Shown here: positions 16,509 to 25,381 of the stretch, piece by piece
Position numbering within the stretch: position 1 is the stretch's first letter
Layout of the letters: every line of letters begins with the position of its first letter
From: Chloroflexota bacterium
GTDB lineage: Bacteria; Chloroflexota; Anaerolineae; UBA2200
Assembly: GCA_014360905.1 (NCBI GenBank)
Contig: JACIWW010000013.1
Coordinates: 1-64,000, forward strand
Reading direction: 5' to 3'
Length of the DNA stretch: 64,000 nt
The notes under the pieces: model-generated
The model's input: the letters and a program-made list of their open reading frames with translations, nothing else
The model's database searches: none
What the model was told of the DNA's origin: nothing
Program-made: the position numbers and the translations under genes

Positions 16509-17381
16509 ATGCAAGTCAGCGATGACATTCGGCGTGAGCTGCTCGTCTACCAAGGTACCGAGATCACCGAGCACCATATCTATGCGCGCTTAGCGCGGGA
16601 AGCACCATCGCCCGAGAACCGGCGTATCCTGGAAAAGATTGCTGCCGACGAGTTGCGGCACTATCAACAATGGCGTGCCTACACACAACAGGATGTCAAG
16701 CCAAACAGACGAAACATCTTGTGGTACTATTGGATCAGCCGCATCTTTGGGCTCACCTTTGGCATCAAGCTCATGGAGCAGGGCGAAGAATCCGCCCAGG
16801 CGAATTACGAGCGCCTCTATGGCATCATTCCCGAAGCCGAAGATATCGCCCACGAGGAAGACGAACACGAGCAGGCGCTCATCCAACTTCTGGATGAAGA
16901 GCGGCTGCGCTATGTCGGTTCCATTGTCCTGGGTCTGAACGATGCGCTGGTCGAACTGACCGGCGCCCTGGCTGGCTTGACCCTGGCGCTGAGGGACACG
17001 AAACTGGTGGCACTGACTGGCTCGGTTACGGGTATTGCTGCTGCCATGTCCATGGCGGCGTCGGAATACCTTTCCACTAAATCGGAGGAGGGCGAGAAAA
17101 ACCCTCTTAGAGCTTCTTTCTACACTGGCACTGCTTACATCGCAACTGTCCTGATCCTGATTTTGCCGTACCTGATCCTCCAGAATCCCTATCTCTGTCT
17201 GGCTTGCGCGTTGCTGACGGCCGTGGCGATCATCGCGTTTTTCAACTACTACATCTCCGTGGCCAAGGATGTCCCATTCCGCAGGCGCTTCTTGGAGATG
17301 ACCGCGCTGAGCCTGGCCGTGACCCTCTTGAGTTTTCTCATTGGCTTTGTGATCCGTGCTTTCCTGGGCGTAGAGGTTTGA
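16509..17381 (+). CDS. Ferritin-like domain fused to a VIT1/CCC1 metal transporter
   Basis: 290 aa from the ATG at 16509 (GAAGGA upstream; an ATG at 16491 is possible). Residues about 1-130 form a rubrerythrin-like four-helix domain with metal-ligand patterns (ITEHHIYARLA, DELRHYQQW, AHEEDEHEQAL). Residues 140-290 form a VIT1/CCC1 membrane domain with about four or five helices and the family segments GLNDALVELTGALAGL and SMAASEYLSTKSE. Such fusions carry iron or manganese across the membrane, the cytoplasmic ferritin-like part binding or oxidising Fe(II). Direction of transport is not known here. It is probably co-transcribed with ridA. Confidence 0.9.
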   Translation: MQVSDDIRRELLVYQGTEITEHHIYARLAREAPSPENRRILEKIAADELRHYQQWRAYTQQDVKPNRRNILWYYWISRIFGLTFGIKLMEQGEESAQANYERLYGIIPEAEDIAHEEDEHEQALIQLLDEERLRYVGSIVLGLNDALVELTGALAGLTLALRDTKLVALTGSVTGIAAAMSMAASEYLSTKSEEGEKNPLRASFYTGTAYIATVLILILPYLILQNPYLCLACALLTAVAIIAFFNYYISVAKDVPFRRRFLEMTALSLAVTLLSFLIGFVIRAFLGVEV

Positions 17382-17403
17382 TAAGTGATTTGCTCGATGG
17401 CTG

Positions 17404-18180
17404 ATGTGGACAACTAGAGAACTCACTGACAAATCCGAGCTCCTCGCCTATCTGGAGACGGATCGCCTCTACGCGGCGTATGCCATCGGTGACCTGGAGC
17501 CAGGGTTTTTCGAGCAATGTACATGGGTCGGAGCGCAGAAGGACGGGAGGTTGCAGTCCCTGGCACTATATTTTCGCGGGCTGACATTGCCGGCTTTCGT
17601 GCTGATGGGCGATTCCAATGGCTTGCAAGCCATTTTCCAGGGGTTGCTGTATCCTCAGAGAGCTTACCTCACTTGCCGTGCAGAGCATCTGGCCGTGTTA
17701 GATTGCTTTTACGCTTGGGAGGAGCGTATTCCCATGTGGCGCATGATATTACAGCCCACGCGCTTCCAACCCGTGAAGGGTGACTGTGTGCGGCTTGGAC
17801 TGCACAATTTGGATGAACTCGTTGCATTGTACGCTTATGGTGGAGGCGATGCCTTCACTCCTATGCAACTGGAACAAGGCGTCTTCTATGGCATCTTTGC
17901 GGAGGGGCGTCTGGTTGCCGCCGCGGGAACGCATCTGGTCAGCCCCACCTACCACGTGGCGGCAGTGGGCAACGTCTTTACCCACCCGGACTATCGTAAG
18001 CGTGGTTTCGGCACCATGCTCACCAGCACCGTCGTAGCCGAGTTGTTGCAGCAGGGCATAACCGACATTGTCCTCAATGTCAACCAGGACAATGTGATAG
18101 CCATTGGGCTTTATGAACGGCTGGGCTTTCACTGTGCCTGCCCCTTCTTCGAAGGGCCGGCGTATACCGTAAGACAGTAG
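17404..18180 (+). CDS. GNAT family N-acetyltransferase
   Basis: 258 aa. The C-terminal half is a GNAT fold with the acetyl-CoA-binding motif VFTHPDYRKRGFGTMLTS at about 198-215, followed by NVNQDNVIAIGLYERLGF. The N-terminal 120 residues form a second, degenerate GNAT-like or substrate domain (YAAYAIGDLEPGFFEQC is typical of the DUF4081-like group). The substrate is unknown. It starts 22 bp after the VIT1 gene. Confidence 0.85.
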   Translation: MWTTRELTDKSELLAYLETDRLYAAYAIGDLEPGFFEQCTWVGAQKDGRLQSLALYFRGLTLPAFVLMGDSNGLQAIFQGLLYPQRAYLTCRAEHLAVLDCFYAWEERIPMWRMILQPTRFQPVKGDCVRLGLHNLDELVALYAYGGGDAFTPMQLEQGVFYGIFAEGRLVAAAGTHLVSPTYHVAAVGNVFTHPDYRKRGFGTMLTSTVVAELLQQGITDIVLNVNQDNVIAIGLYERLGFHCACPFFEGPAYTVRQ

Positions 18181-18208
18181 GTTGTAAATACAGAAAGAAA
18201 GGCTAATC

Positions 18209-18841
18209 ATGCGGAAAATTGACCTGAGAAAACAGTGGCAGCGTCTCTACGCGTCCTCGGCGAAGACGGTGGAAGTCGTGGATGTGCCGGCGTTTCTGTT
18301 CGCCATGATAGACGGCAAGATGCAGCCCGGCGAGACGCCGCAGATGTCGCAGGAATTTCAGGAAGCCATCGGCGCTTTGTACGGCATATCCTTCACGCTC
18401 AAGTTCATGTCTAAACAGCGCAAGGACGACCCCATTGACTATGGAGTGATGGCGCTGGAAGGGCTGTGGTGGACTGCCTCGGGTGAATTTGACATCAATA
18501 AGCCGGAAAACTGGCAATGGACGCTGATGATCATGCAGCCCGAGCACATCACAGCAGAGATGTTCCAGGAAGCGCTGCGGCAACTCAAGAAGAAGCGGGA
18601 TAGTCCTGCGCTGAGCCAACTCCGTTTGGAGCGCTTCCACGAGGGGTTGTGCATCCAGACCATGCACGTGGGGCCTTATTCCACAGAGCCGGCGACCATC
18701 GAAAAGATGAAGGCTTTTGCCCAGGAGCATGGCTACCGCTATCGCGGCAAGCACCACGAGATTTACCTGGGTGATCCCCGGAGAGCGGCTCCAGAGAAGT
18801 TGCGCACAGTGCTGAGGCAGCCGGTCGAGCCCATCACCTGA
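18209..18841 (+). CDS. GyrI-like small-molecule-binding domain protein
   Basis: 210 aa. It looks like the stand-alone GyrI-like (SOUL/BacR-type effector-binding) family: the VVDVPAFLFAMIDGKMQPG start, YGISFTLKFMSK, EGLWWTASG, and the final HHEIYLGDPRRAAPEKLRT are usual for it. Members bind or hydrolyse small hydrophobic or cationic compounds; the ligand here is unknown. AGAAAGG upstream of the ATG gives a ribosome-binding site. It ends the 16-18.8 kb plus-strand group. Confidence 0.85.
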   Translation: MRKIDLRKQWQRLYASSAKTVEVVDVPAFLFAMIDGKMQPGETPQMSQEFQEAIGALYGISFTLKFMSKQRKDDPIDYGVMALEGLWWTASGEFDINKPENWQWTLMIMQPEHITAEMFQEALRQLKKKRDSPALSQLRLERFHEGLCIQTMHVGPYSTEPATIEKMKAFAQEHGYRYRGKHHEIYLGDPRRAAPEKLRTVLRQPVEPIT

Positions 18842-18899
18842 TAATTCTTCTTACCGCAGAGCAAAAGGTATAGCAGGCTGGGCTCCCACGCCCAGCAAC

Positions 18900-18978
18900 G
18901 CGCATGTCATTGCGAAGGCGCCTTGCGCCCGAAGAATCTCGTGAGTGATGAGTGAGAAGGGCGGCTTTTCTAGCCGCC
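18900..18978. repeat. Intergenic repeat modules
   Basis: The word CGAAGAATCT in the GTCATTGCGAAGGCG context (18907-18940) is a relative of the element at 61501-61528. It is followed by GGCGGCTTTTCTAGCCGCC (18960-18978). A TATAAT at 19018-19023 could serve the next gene, but no well-spaced -35 was seen. Confidence 0.7.
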
Positions 18979-19095
18979 TTTCCTGCTGTTTGACCCGGAT
19001 GAGAGTTAGCATTACACTATAATCAGGACAACACTCTGGTAGCGCTGTGTGTTGCTGTAGAGCGCAGTGCTGGAGATGAAAGTGTCAGCGATTGA

Positions 19096-20088
19096 GTGGC
19101 CATGCCGACAAACCTTCCGCCTGAGTATTTTGAAGTCGAAAAACGCTTCCGCGCCGCCAAGTCGCCTGCGGAGAAGGTGGCCCTGCTCGAAGAACTCATC
19201 AGCACCGTCCCCAAGCACAAGGGCACGGATCACCTGCGTGCTGACCTGCGTCGGCGCCTTTCCCAACTGCGCGCTGAAGCCCGCTCCAAAAAGGGCGTCA
19301 GCCGACGCGAGTCTGTCTTCCGCATCGAGAGGGAGGGAGCAGGGCAGGTCGTGGTGGTGGGGCCGGCCAACGTGGGCAAATCAGCCCTGGTCGCTGCGCT
19401 GACCAACGCTTCCCCGGAGGTTGCGGACTACCCCTACACTACCTGGGAACCCACGCCCGGCATGATGCCGGTGGAAGACATCCAAATCCAATTGGTGGAT
19501 ACGCCGCCACTGGATAGGGACTATGTCGAGCCAGAGTTAATCGACCTCATCCGTAGGTCGGACCTCATCCTACTGGTGGTGGATGTGCAGACTGATCCTA
19601 TGGGTCAGCTTGAGGAAGCGATTGCCATCCTGCGCGAGAATCGCATTGCGCCGCACCATTGGAGGGATCAGCACAGCGAGGATGAACGGCTGACTTTCAA
19701 ACCGCTCCTGGTGCTGGCCAACAAGGCAGATGACGAGCAATCCGACGAACTTTACGACGTGTTCTGCCAGCTTCTAGACGAGGAATGGCCCAGCCTACCC
19801 GTTTCTGCGGTAACTGGACGCAACCTGGAGCGTCTGAAAAAGGCTGTCTTCGAACAGTTGGGCATTGTTCGCGTTTATGCCAAGCCGCCCGGCAAGGACC
19901 CCGATTTCAGCGCTCCCTTTATTCTGAAGAAGGGGAGCACGGTGCAAGACCTCGCCGGGAAGGTGCACAAGGACTTTGTCGAGAAACTGAGCACAGCTCG
20001 GGTATGGGGCAGCGCCGAGTTCCCCGGACAGATGGTGCAGCGCGACTATGTGCTGCACGATAAGGATGTAGTGGAACTGCGCATATAG
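19096..20088 (+). CDS. DRG/OBG-family GTPase with C-terminal TGS domain
   Basis: 330 aa from GTG 19096 (or 328 from ATG 19102). A helical N-terminus of about 75 residues precedes the G domain: G1 GPANVGKSAL, G2-region YPYTTWEPTPGM, G3 DTPP, G4 NKAD, and SAVTG near G5. The C-terminal 75 residues form a TGS domain (AKPPGKDPDFSAPFILKKG, DFVEKLSTARVWG, ending HDKDVVELRI). DRG-like GTPases associate with ribosomes or translation, but the bacterial version here has no known role. It stands alone between repeats and a toxin-antitoxin pair. Confidence 0.88.
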   Translation: MAMPTNLPPEYFEVEKRFRAAKSPAEKVALLEELISTVPKHKGTDHLRADLRRRLSQLRAEARSKKGVSRRESVFRIEREGAGQVVVVGPANVGKSALVAALTNASPEVADYPYTTWEPTPGMMPVEDIQIQLVDTPPLDRDYVEPELIDLIRRSDLILLVVDVQTDPMGQLEEAIAILRENRIAPHHWRDQHSEDERLTFKPLLVLANKADDEQSDELYDVFCQLLDEEWPSLPVSAVTGRNLERLKKAVFEQLGIVRVYAKPPGKDPDFSAPFILKKGSTVQDLAGKVHKDFVEKLSTARVWGSAEFPGQMVQRDYVLHDKDVVELRI

Positions 20089-20132
20089 CAGAGGCGAGGG
20101 CAACGGATGCGGAACGAATAAACGAATGGAAT

Positions 20133-20161
20133 TGGACAGAATAGACGCGCTATACTATAAT
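20133..20161 (+). promoter_or_regulatory. Promoter of the UPF0175/DUF3368 pair
   Basis: TGGACA (20133-20138), a 17-bp spacer, and TATAAT (20156-20161). AAAGGAGG follows just before the ATG at 20197. Confidence 0.7.
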
Positions 20162-20196
20162 GGACATGAGATGTGCATGAAAAAGGAGGTTGAACA

Positions 20197-20454
20197 ATGC
20201 CTTCCACGGTGTCTATTGAGATACCACGTGAAGTGATCCATGCCACCCGCATGACGCCGCAGGAGTTGAAGCGAGAACTAGCCGTGCATCTATTTCAACA
20301 GGGCAAGTTGTCCTTCGGCAAGGCCTGTGAAATGGCCGAAATGACCACTTGGGCGTTCCAACAGTTGCTTGGGAGCAGGGAAATCTCAGTTCACTATCAT
20401 CTCGAAGACTATGAAGCGGATTTGGCGGTATTGAAGGAGCTTGGTCGGCTGTGA
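20197..20454 (+). CDS. UPF0175 family antitoxin-like protein
   Basis: 85 aa. The UPF0175 pattern is clear: ELKRELAVHLFQQGKLSFGKACEMAEMTTWAFQQLL is a helix-turn-helix-like segment seen in this family, and VHYHLEDYEADL is the conserved tail. UPF0175 genes are usually found next to PIN-like DUF3368 genes and are thought to be DNA-binding antitoxins. The stop overlaps the next start (GTGA), showing translational coupling. Confidence 0.88.
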   Translation: MPSTVSIEIPREVIHATRMTPQELKRELAVHLFQQGKLSFGKACEMAEMTTWAFQQLLGSREISVHYHLEDYEADLAVLKELGRL

Positions 20455-20939
20455 CCGTCGTCAGCAATGCCTCCCCATTGATTAACCTGGCGCGGATTGG
20501 CCAATTGGACCTGATCCGTAATCTATACGATGAGCTCGTTATACCAGAAGCAGTCTGGCATGAAATTGTTGTTGCAGGAGCTGAGCAGCCCGGGGCAAAC
20601 GAGGTCAAAGCTGCTGCGTGGATTAAAACGCGAGCCGCCGTTAACAGACAACTTGTTCAGGCTCTGCAGCAGGAATTGGGCTCGGGAGAAGCCGAGGCTA
20701 TTGCTCTGGCATTGGAGATAGGATCCGAGTTGTTATTGATGGACGAGCATCTCGGTCGAGAAGTTGCACATCACCTCGGATTACGCTGCATGGGATTGAT
20801 TGGTGTGCTGATCGAAGCCAAACATAAGGGCTTCATAAGAGAGGTAAAGCCTCATTTAGATGCACTACGCGACGTAGCCGGCTTTCGTGTAAGCAGTGTG
20901 CTTTATACGCGAGTTTTACAAGACGAGCATGAGGAATGA
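20451..20939 (+). CDS. DUF3368 PIN-like nuclease (toxin partner)
   Basis: 162 aa from a GTG that overlaps the UPF0175 stop. VSNASPLINLARIGQLDLI carries the first acidic-site region, with DASP replaced by NASP as is common in DUF3368. The middle has SGEAEAIALALEIGSELLLMDEHLGREVA, containing the Glu and Asp ligands. The domain is predicted to cleave RNA. The pair is a type II toxin-antitoxin candidate; toxicity is not established for all members. Confidence 0.87.
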   Translation: MTVVSNASPLINLARIGQLDLIRNLYDELVIPEAVWHEIVVAGAEQPGANEVKAAAWIKTRAAVNRQLVQALQQELGSGEAEAIALALEIGSELLLMDEHLGREVAHHLGLRCMGLIGVLIEAKHKGFIREVKPHLDALRDVAGFRVSSVLYTRVLQDEHEE

Positions 20940-21132
20940 GAGCTAACTACAAGGGAAATTTCTGAAACTCATAACCACCGGCATAGTGAATCAACCTTTC
21001 ACTTCGTCTCAAGGTCCTCATTTCAGCCTCAGCGTAGCGCGATAGAGGGAGTGCCAGTTGCAGGCACTGCTTAGGCAACCATGTTGTTTTCATAGTAATT
21101 TACTTACGATGATGCACACCCTAGCCGGTACA

Positions 21133-21339
21133 TTATGTTGATGTTGGAGCAACTTGATACTCAATCCGGCTCGGTAAAGTGACACGACGAGACGCATCGA
21201 GTATCTCTAACGATACCAGGTTGCCAGAAGCGTCATAGTCTAGAATAACACCAGGCTTATCTTCATCGCTTTCTGCCACAGGGGTCTCAGCAAGGATAAT
21301 CGTAAGTGTATCCGTCTCACGGTCATAAATCACCTTCAT
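21133..21339 (-). CDS. DUF2283 family small protein
   Basis: 68 aa from the ATG at 21339, chosen because GGAGG lies five bases upstream and the ATGA overlaps the stop of the DUF4258 gene. MKVIYDRETDTLTIIL, the Asp/Glu-rich ESDEDKPGVILDYD, and GNLVSLEILDASRR are characteristic of DUF2283. These proteins usually sit next to DUF4258, as here, and the pair is suspected to be toxin-antitoxin-like. Function is unproven. Confidence 0.87.
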   Translation of the reverse strand: MKVIYDRETDTLTIILAETPVAESDEDKPGVILDYDASGNLVSLEILDASRRVTLPSRIEYQVAPTST

Positions 21340-21587
21340 TTCGTCCTCCAATACTTTGCAATCTTGCTGGTGCGATACACGGTGACAACTTCAGGAGGGG
21401 TGCGATCAATATCCACAAAAACACGGAGCAAATAGAGTCTAGGCGGTTCGCCCAATTGAAGCCGGGATTGAAACACCTCTCGACCCTCGCGGATAGTCTC
21501 CGTTTGCTCAGGAGCAGCCAGAACTCGGGCTACATCTTCTTCCTTGATTTGACGACGAGCCATCTCACCCCGTGCGTGATCGGTCAC
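21336..21587 (-). CDS. DUF4258 family protein
   Basis: 83 aa. It has the DUF4258 features: an initial HARGEMARRQIKEEDVARVL helix, a central strand region containing RLYLLRVFVDID, and the end EVVTVYRTSKIAKYW. The fold is related to BrnT-type RNase toxins. It overlaps the downstream DUF2283 gene by four bases (ATGA), so the two are co-translated. Confidence 0.85.
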   Translation of the reverse strand: MTDHARGEMARRQIKEEDVARVLAAPEQTETIREGREVFQSRLQLGEPPRLYLLRVFVDIDRTPPEVVTVYRTSKIAKYWRTK

Positions 21588-21722
21588 TCGGTGATTGATT
21601 TCATTTGCACCATTCTTTAGGCGATTGTACCCTGTTTTATAGTAAGCACAAACACTGGCTCGGATAAATCTCCTCTACGCCCTACAAGGCTGGCTGCCCA
21701 ACACGCTCACGCTCGGCCTCTT

Positions 21723-21799
21723 GCGGAAACTCTCGCAATCCATTTTACAATAAGCGTCCCCGCTTGTCAACTGCCGCGCGAGAAGCGCCTGTCGGCTGC
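21723..21799. repeat. Dispersed repeat, copy A (77 bp)
   Basis: It matches 30926-31004 with three substitutions and one 2-bp gap, in the same orientation. Both copies start GCGGAAACTCTCGCA and end GCGCCTGTCGGCTGC, and both contain the small palindrome AAGCGtcccCGCTT. Similarity stops abruptly on both sides, so this is a discrete element. It lies between the DUF4258 start and the end of the radical-SAM gene. Confidence 0.93.
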
Positions 21800-21829
21800 A
21801 CGCCGTGATCAGGCTCAAAAGCCTTTATC

Positions 21830-22927
21830 TTACAGCCACCAATAGCCTTGGATATCGAGATTGGTCAGCCCCAAATCTAGTGCCCTTTGGACAACTTTAC
21901 GATATTCTTCGATGGTTATGCGCCTGGATAACTCCGGATAATCGAACGCTTTATAAGATGGATTGTATTGCGCCATGATGTTAACATAGGTGTCTTTGGG
22001 CAGATTCTCTGCGATCCACTCCATGATTTTTTCCGAACCGCCGATGTCATTGGGCATAACCAAGTGCCGGATCATCAGCCCCCTTTGCATGATGCCCTCC
22101 TCCGTGGGTTTGGCCACGCCAACCTGGCGGTTCATCTCGAGGATTGCCTTCTTGGTAATCTCAGGATAACTCGCTGCCCCAGCAGAATACTTTGCCGACA
22201 TCTCACTATCCCAGTATTTGAAATCGGGCAGGTAAATATCCACGACGCCATCGAAAAACTTGAGCGTTTCAAGGAGTTCCCAGCCGCTGGTGTTGTGAAC
22301 AATGGGGAGCCGCAGCCCTCTGCCTGCAGCCACATCCAGCGCTTTGAGGATGTGGGGAGAATAATGCGTTGGGGTAACCAGGTTGATATTGTGACAACCA
22401 TTTGCCTGCAACTGCAGCATCATCTCGGCAAATTCATCAATGCTTGTTTCAGAGCCTCTGCCCATGTGACTGATCGGCCAGTTTTGGCAAAAGACACATC
22501 GCAAATTGCAGTGAGACAGGAAGATCGTCCCCGAACCGCCTCTGCCAACCAGTGGCCTTTCTTCACCATAGTGCGCATGATACCCCGAAATAATCAGCGC
22601 AGTGCCAGGAGCATGACAGAATCCGATCGCTCCCTTGAGACGATTTATCCCGCATCTTCTCGGACAGAGTTGGCACTGTTCCATTATCGCCCAGAGCTTT
22701 TCCGCCCGCTTTTTCAGTTCACCAGTTCGGTGCAGTTTCAGATACGCCGGTTCGAAACCAGCAGGAGTTTTACTAGGTTCTTGCACTGGGATCTGTGTCT
22801 CGTTGCTCGGGGGTTCCGTCTTCGCGCAGCCCAGGAGGAGCGAAGACAGCCCAACCTGGACACAGAATTTGGCAGCGTTGACTAGGAATTCTCTCCGCGT
22901 ATATCTTTTGAGAAGTAAACCGTCCAT
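21830..22927 (-). CDS. Tat-signal lipoprotein-like radical SAM enzyme (PflA/PflX type)
   Basis: 365 aa. The radical-SAM cluster motif is CNLRCVFC (Cys140, 144, 147), and a second cysteine group CQLCPRRC with a later Cys (85, 88, 92, 104) precedes it, as in PflX-like proteins. The rest follows the pyruvate-formate-lyase-activase family (GCHNINLVTPTHYSPHIL, YLPDFKYWD, QYNPSYKAFDYPELSRRI). The N-terminus is unusual: TRREFLV is a good twin-arginine motif, followed by a hydrophobic stretch and a lipobox (SLLLGC, Cys34), so the enzyme may be exported and lipid-anchored after cofactor insertion. The substrate is unknown. It is 15 bp downstream of a membrane spermidine-synthase-like gene, suggesting a shared pathway. 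Confidence 0.85.
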   Translation of the reverse strand: MDGLLLKRYTRREFLVNAAKFCVQVGLSSLLLGCAKTEPPSNETQIPVQEPSKTPAGFEPAYLKLHRTGELKKRAEKLWAIMEQCQLCPRRCGINRLKGAIGFCHAPGTALIISGYHAHYGEERPLVGRGGSGTIFLSHCNLRCVFCQNWPISHMGRGSETSIDEFAEMMLQLQANGCHNINLVTPTHYSPHILKALDVAAGRGLRLPIVHNTSGWELLETLKFFDGVVDIYLPDFKYWDSEMSAKYSAGAASYPEITKKAILEMNRQVGVAKPTEEGIMQRGLMIRHLVMPNDIGGSEKIMEWIAENLPKDTYVNIMAQYNPSYKAFDYPELSRRITIEEYRKVVQRALDLGLTNLDIQGYWWL

Positions 22928-22942
22928 CTCGTTTACCTCCCT

Positions 22943-25240
22943 TCAGACATTGATGGGGGGTCGTGCGCTGATGACAATGTAACTTGCCAGTTTGAGCAAC
23001 CCCACCGTGATACAGGTCCCCGTAACACCAAGAACAGGCAGAAGCACAACAGCCCCCGCCATTCCTCCCAACCATCCGCCCAGCAGGTCAGAAGCATAGA
23101 GCAACCCGGCGGTCCTGCTCAAATCTGCGTTGTTCCTCAGGTACAGCTTGTTCGCCAGAGGAAACTGGGAACCAATAAGGAATCCAGAGATGAATGAGAG
23201 GATCAAATACATTATTATACAGAGAAAAGTCAATGCGAACTGATTTCCCGTGAGTGCATTGGCAGCAGAAAAAGCAAGGGGTAATCCCAGTGAAAAACCG
23301 ATGATGGCCAGTTCAATTCCCAAGAAGAGTTTGAGATCATTCTGTACTCGTGCCAGCCCCGCTGTTAGGAGCGAGGCTCCGCAAGCCGCCCCTGCCATGA
23401 AGGATGCCGTAAGAAGCCCGATCCATGAAAACACATATCCATAGATGGATTGAAACGTGAATATCACGATAAGGTCAAATACCATTCCGGCAAAACCGGT
23501 TGTGACAATGGCGAAAGGGATGCCTGTCGGCAGGAATCTGGTGTTCCTCGTGCGCAGAAAGCGGTGGGTGAGCAGAAAAAGAACAAACAGAAGGAAAATC
23601 ATCTCCAAGTTGATCCGATCGAATTGTTTGAAAAGCCAACCAAATGCAGGCGCAAATAGGGCGTTCCAATAGGAGATGCTGTAGAATAGCCCCAGAGGCT
23701 GGAAATCGTAATTGATCTTCCGACTGCTCCCTTCGAGAAATTGCATGAACCAGTCTTGCCAACCGGGATGCAATTTGTTCTCGATATACCAGGGCACCAT
23801 CACATGTGCAGAGATGCCCCGCTCGGTCAACCTTCTGACCATGAGCGTCTTGTCCATAGCGAAAATCTGCGGGGAATCAGATGCCAGGAAGACGTTCCTG
23901 CCATCGCCCGGAATCACCCGTACGTGAACAAAGACGCTGCTCAGCGTATGGAAAATGCAGCTATTCAGGTTTTTCAGTTCCTCGTTCAAGAAAGTCAAAG
24001 AACCGGGTGCCCCGAGGACGAGGATGCCCCCTTTATTCAGCCGCTTTTGCACAAGGGAAAAGAACTCTTTGGTAAAGAGCCGGTTTACCTGTAAACTCGA
24101 AGGCTCCGTAATCCCTATGAAGATTAGATCGTATGTATGCGGCATTGTCCTAAGCAACAGACGCCCGTCCACGTAGTGTATCTTCACCCTTTCATCGTTC
24201 AGTTCGGATTCCGTCAGCGGTGTGGGGAATTTTCTTAGTAGGGAGAGAAGCAGCGGGTCAAGTTCCGCGTATTCGATCGCTTCGATTGAGGGGTGTTTCA
24301 ACGCCTCGTTGATTACTCCGCCCGCCCCACCGCTCACGATCAGCACTTTGGCCGGTGCGGGATGGGCGAGGAGCGGCAGGTGGACAAATTCTTCAACGGA
24401 TGGCATATCTGGAATAGGCGTTAGGAGAGTGGGCAGCCCATCCGAGAAGTAAATATACTGCCCCTGGTTTTCGACCACACAGATATTGCCGTATTGGGAG
24501 TTCTGGTAATGCACGACACGGAGGTTCTTCCATTGCGCTTGAATGGAACGCTGATGAAGTTTGTCCGCGTGGCTGGTGAACAACGCATATCCGGACAAGA
24601 TGACAAGCATGCTCAAGGTGACCAGCATCGTTTTTGGGAGCAGTCCGGTTTTCCAGTAGGGAGCAAGCAAAGCAAGGCATACGACCAAGTTCAGCATGGC
24701 GAGCCCAATGGCGGCCTGAAAAGCGTGAAAATGCGGGACGAGGAGATAGGTGCATGCGAACCCGCCGACGATGGTGCCCACGGTCTCGTAGACATAAACC
24801 CTGCCGGCAGAGGGTGCATCCTGCCCTGAGAAGATGGAATAGATCCGGCAACTGAAGGTAAACAATGCGCCGTGAAGCATGCTCACCGGCAAAAGGATGA
24901 GAAACGAGGAATAGAAGAGTGGCAACAATCCGACGCTCTCGCCAACGGAAATGCCAAGCATATTTCTTAGGATGCGTGTCAGGAAGACGGCTATGAGCAA
25001 AGAGAAGGAAAAGAGGATGCTAATCACGGCAAATATCTCGAGCCTGTTTTTGCATTTCTCGACCATCCTGCCGGGAAAGATGCATCCAAAAGCCTCGAGA
25101 ACAAGCCAGTTGCCGAGGATAATGCCGATGCCCAGTTCGTTGCCCGAGAAAACGATCAGGAGCTCCCTCAAAAGGAGCACCTCGGCAACCAATCCGCTAA
25201 ACCCCATCACGAATATAGCGATAGAAATACGTCTCTGCAT
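22943..25240 (-). CDS. Membrane protein with spermidine-synthase-like methyl/aminopropyl-transferase domain
   Basis: 765 aa. About seven N-terminal helices occupy residues 1-220 (start ISIAIFVMGFSGLVAEVLLL, the usual beginning of this family). A soluble SpeE-like Rossmann domain at about 270-470 contains VLIVSGGAGGVINEALKH, EYAELDP and the acidic YVDGRLLLR. A second membrane bundle spans about 550-765. Such fused proteins are widespread, but their substrates are unknown and true spermidine synthesis is not assured. Co-occurrence with the radical-SAM protein just downstream suggests joint modification of a membrane or envelope metabolite (inference). Confidence 0.82.
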   Translation of the reverse strand: MQRRISIAIFVMGFSGLVAEVLLLRELLIVFSGNELGIGIILGNWLVLEAFGCIFPGRMVEKCKNRLEIFAVISILFSFSLLIAVFLTRILRNMLGISVGESVGLLPLFYSSFLILLPVSMLHGALFTFSCRIYSIFSGQDAPSAGRVYVYETVGTIVGGFACTYLLVPHFHAFQAAIGLAMLNLVVCLALLAPYWKTGLLPKTMLVTLSMLVILSGYALFTSHADKLHQRSIQAQWKNLRVVHYQNSQYGNICVVENQGQYIYFSDGLPTLLTPIPDMPSVEEFVHLPLLAHPAPAKVLIVSGGAGGVINEALKHPSIEAIEYAELDPLLLSLLRKFPTPLTESELNDERVKIHYVDGRLLLRTMPHTYDLIFIGITEPSSLQVNRLFTKEFFSLVQKRLNKGGILVLGAPGSLTFLNEELKNLNSCIFHTLSSVFVHVRVIPGDGRNVFLASDSPQIFAMDKTLMVRRLTERGISAHVMVPWYIENKLHPGWQDWFMQFLEGSSRKINYDFQPLGLFYSISYWNALFAPAFGWLFKQFDRINLEMIFLLFVLFLLTHRFLRTRNTRFLPTGIPFAIVTTGFAGMVFDLIVIFTFQSIYGYVFSWIGLLTASFMAGAACGASLLTAGLARVQNDLKLFLGIELAIIGFSLGLPLAFSAANALTGNQFALTFLCIIMYLILSFISGFLIGSQFPLANKLYLRNNADLSRTAGLLYASDLLGGWLGGMAGAVVLLPVLGVTGTCITVGLLKLASYIVISARPPINV

Positions 25241-25381
25241 TGAGCTGAACCTTTCTAATGCAGCAGACTGCTCATCCGCGATGTGATGCAGTTTCTAGCT
25301 GCCATCGCGATAGAGAAAGTGGTTACCTCCTTCCCCCGCACACAACCTAGTGTGCGGTAGACAATAGCTTCGTTATCGCAC

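Noticed and set aside
16590-17432. A 280-codon minus-strand frame opposite the ferritin/VIT1 gene
   Set aside because: Shadow of the plus-strand gene; Gln/His-rich translation without motifs.
21968-22885. A 305-codon plus-strand frame opposite the radical-SAM gene
   Set aside because: Antisense to a protein with intact CxxxCxxC and family motifs; no ribosome-binding site or known domain.
25336-25357. Hairpin CCGCACAC / GTGTGCGG between res and the membrane protein as a terminator
   Set aside because: The stem is good but no T run follows on either strand.
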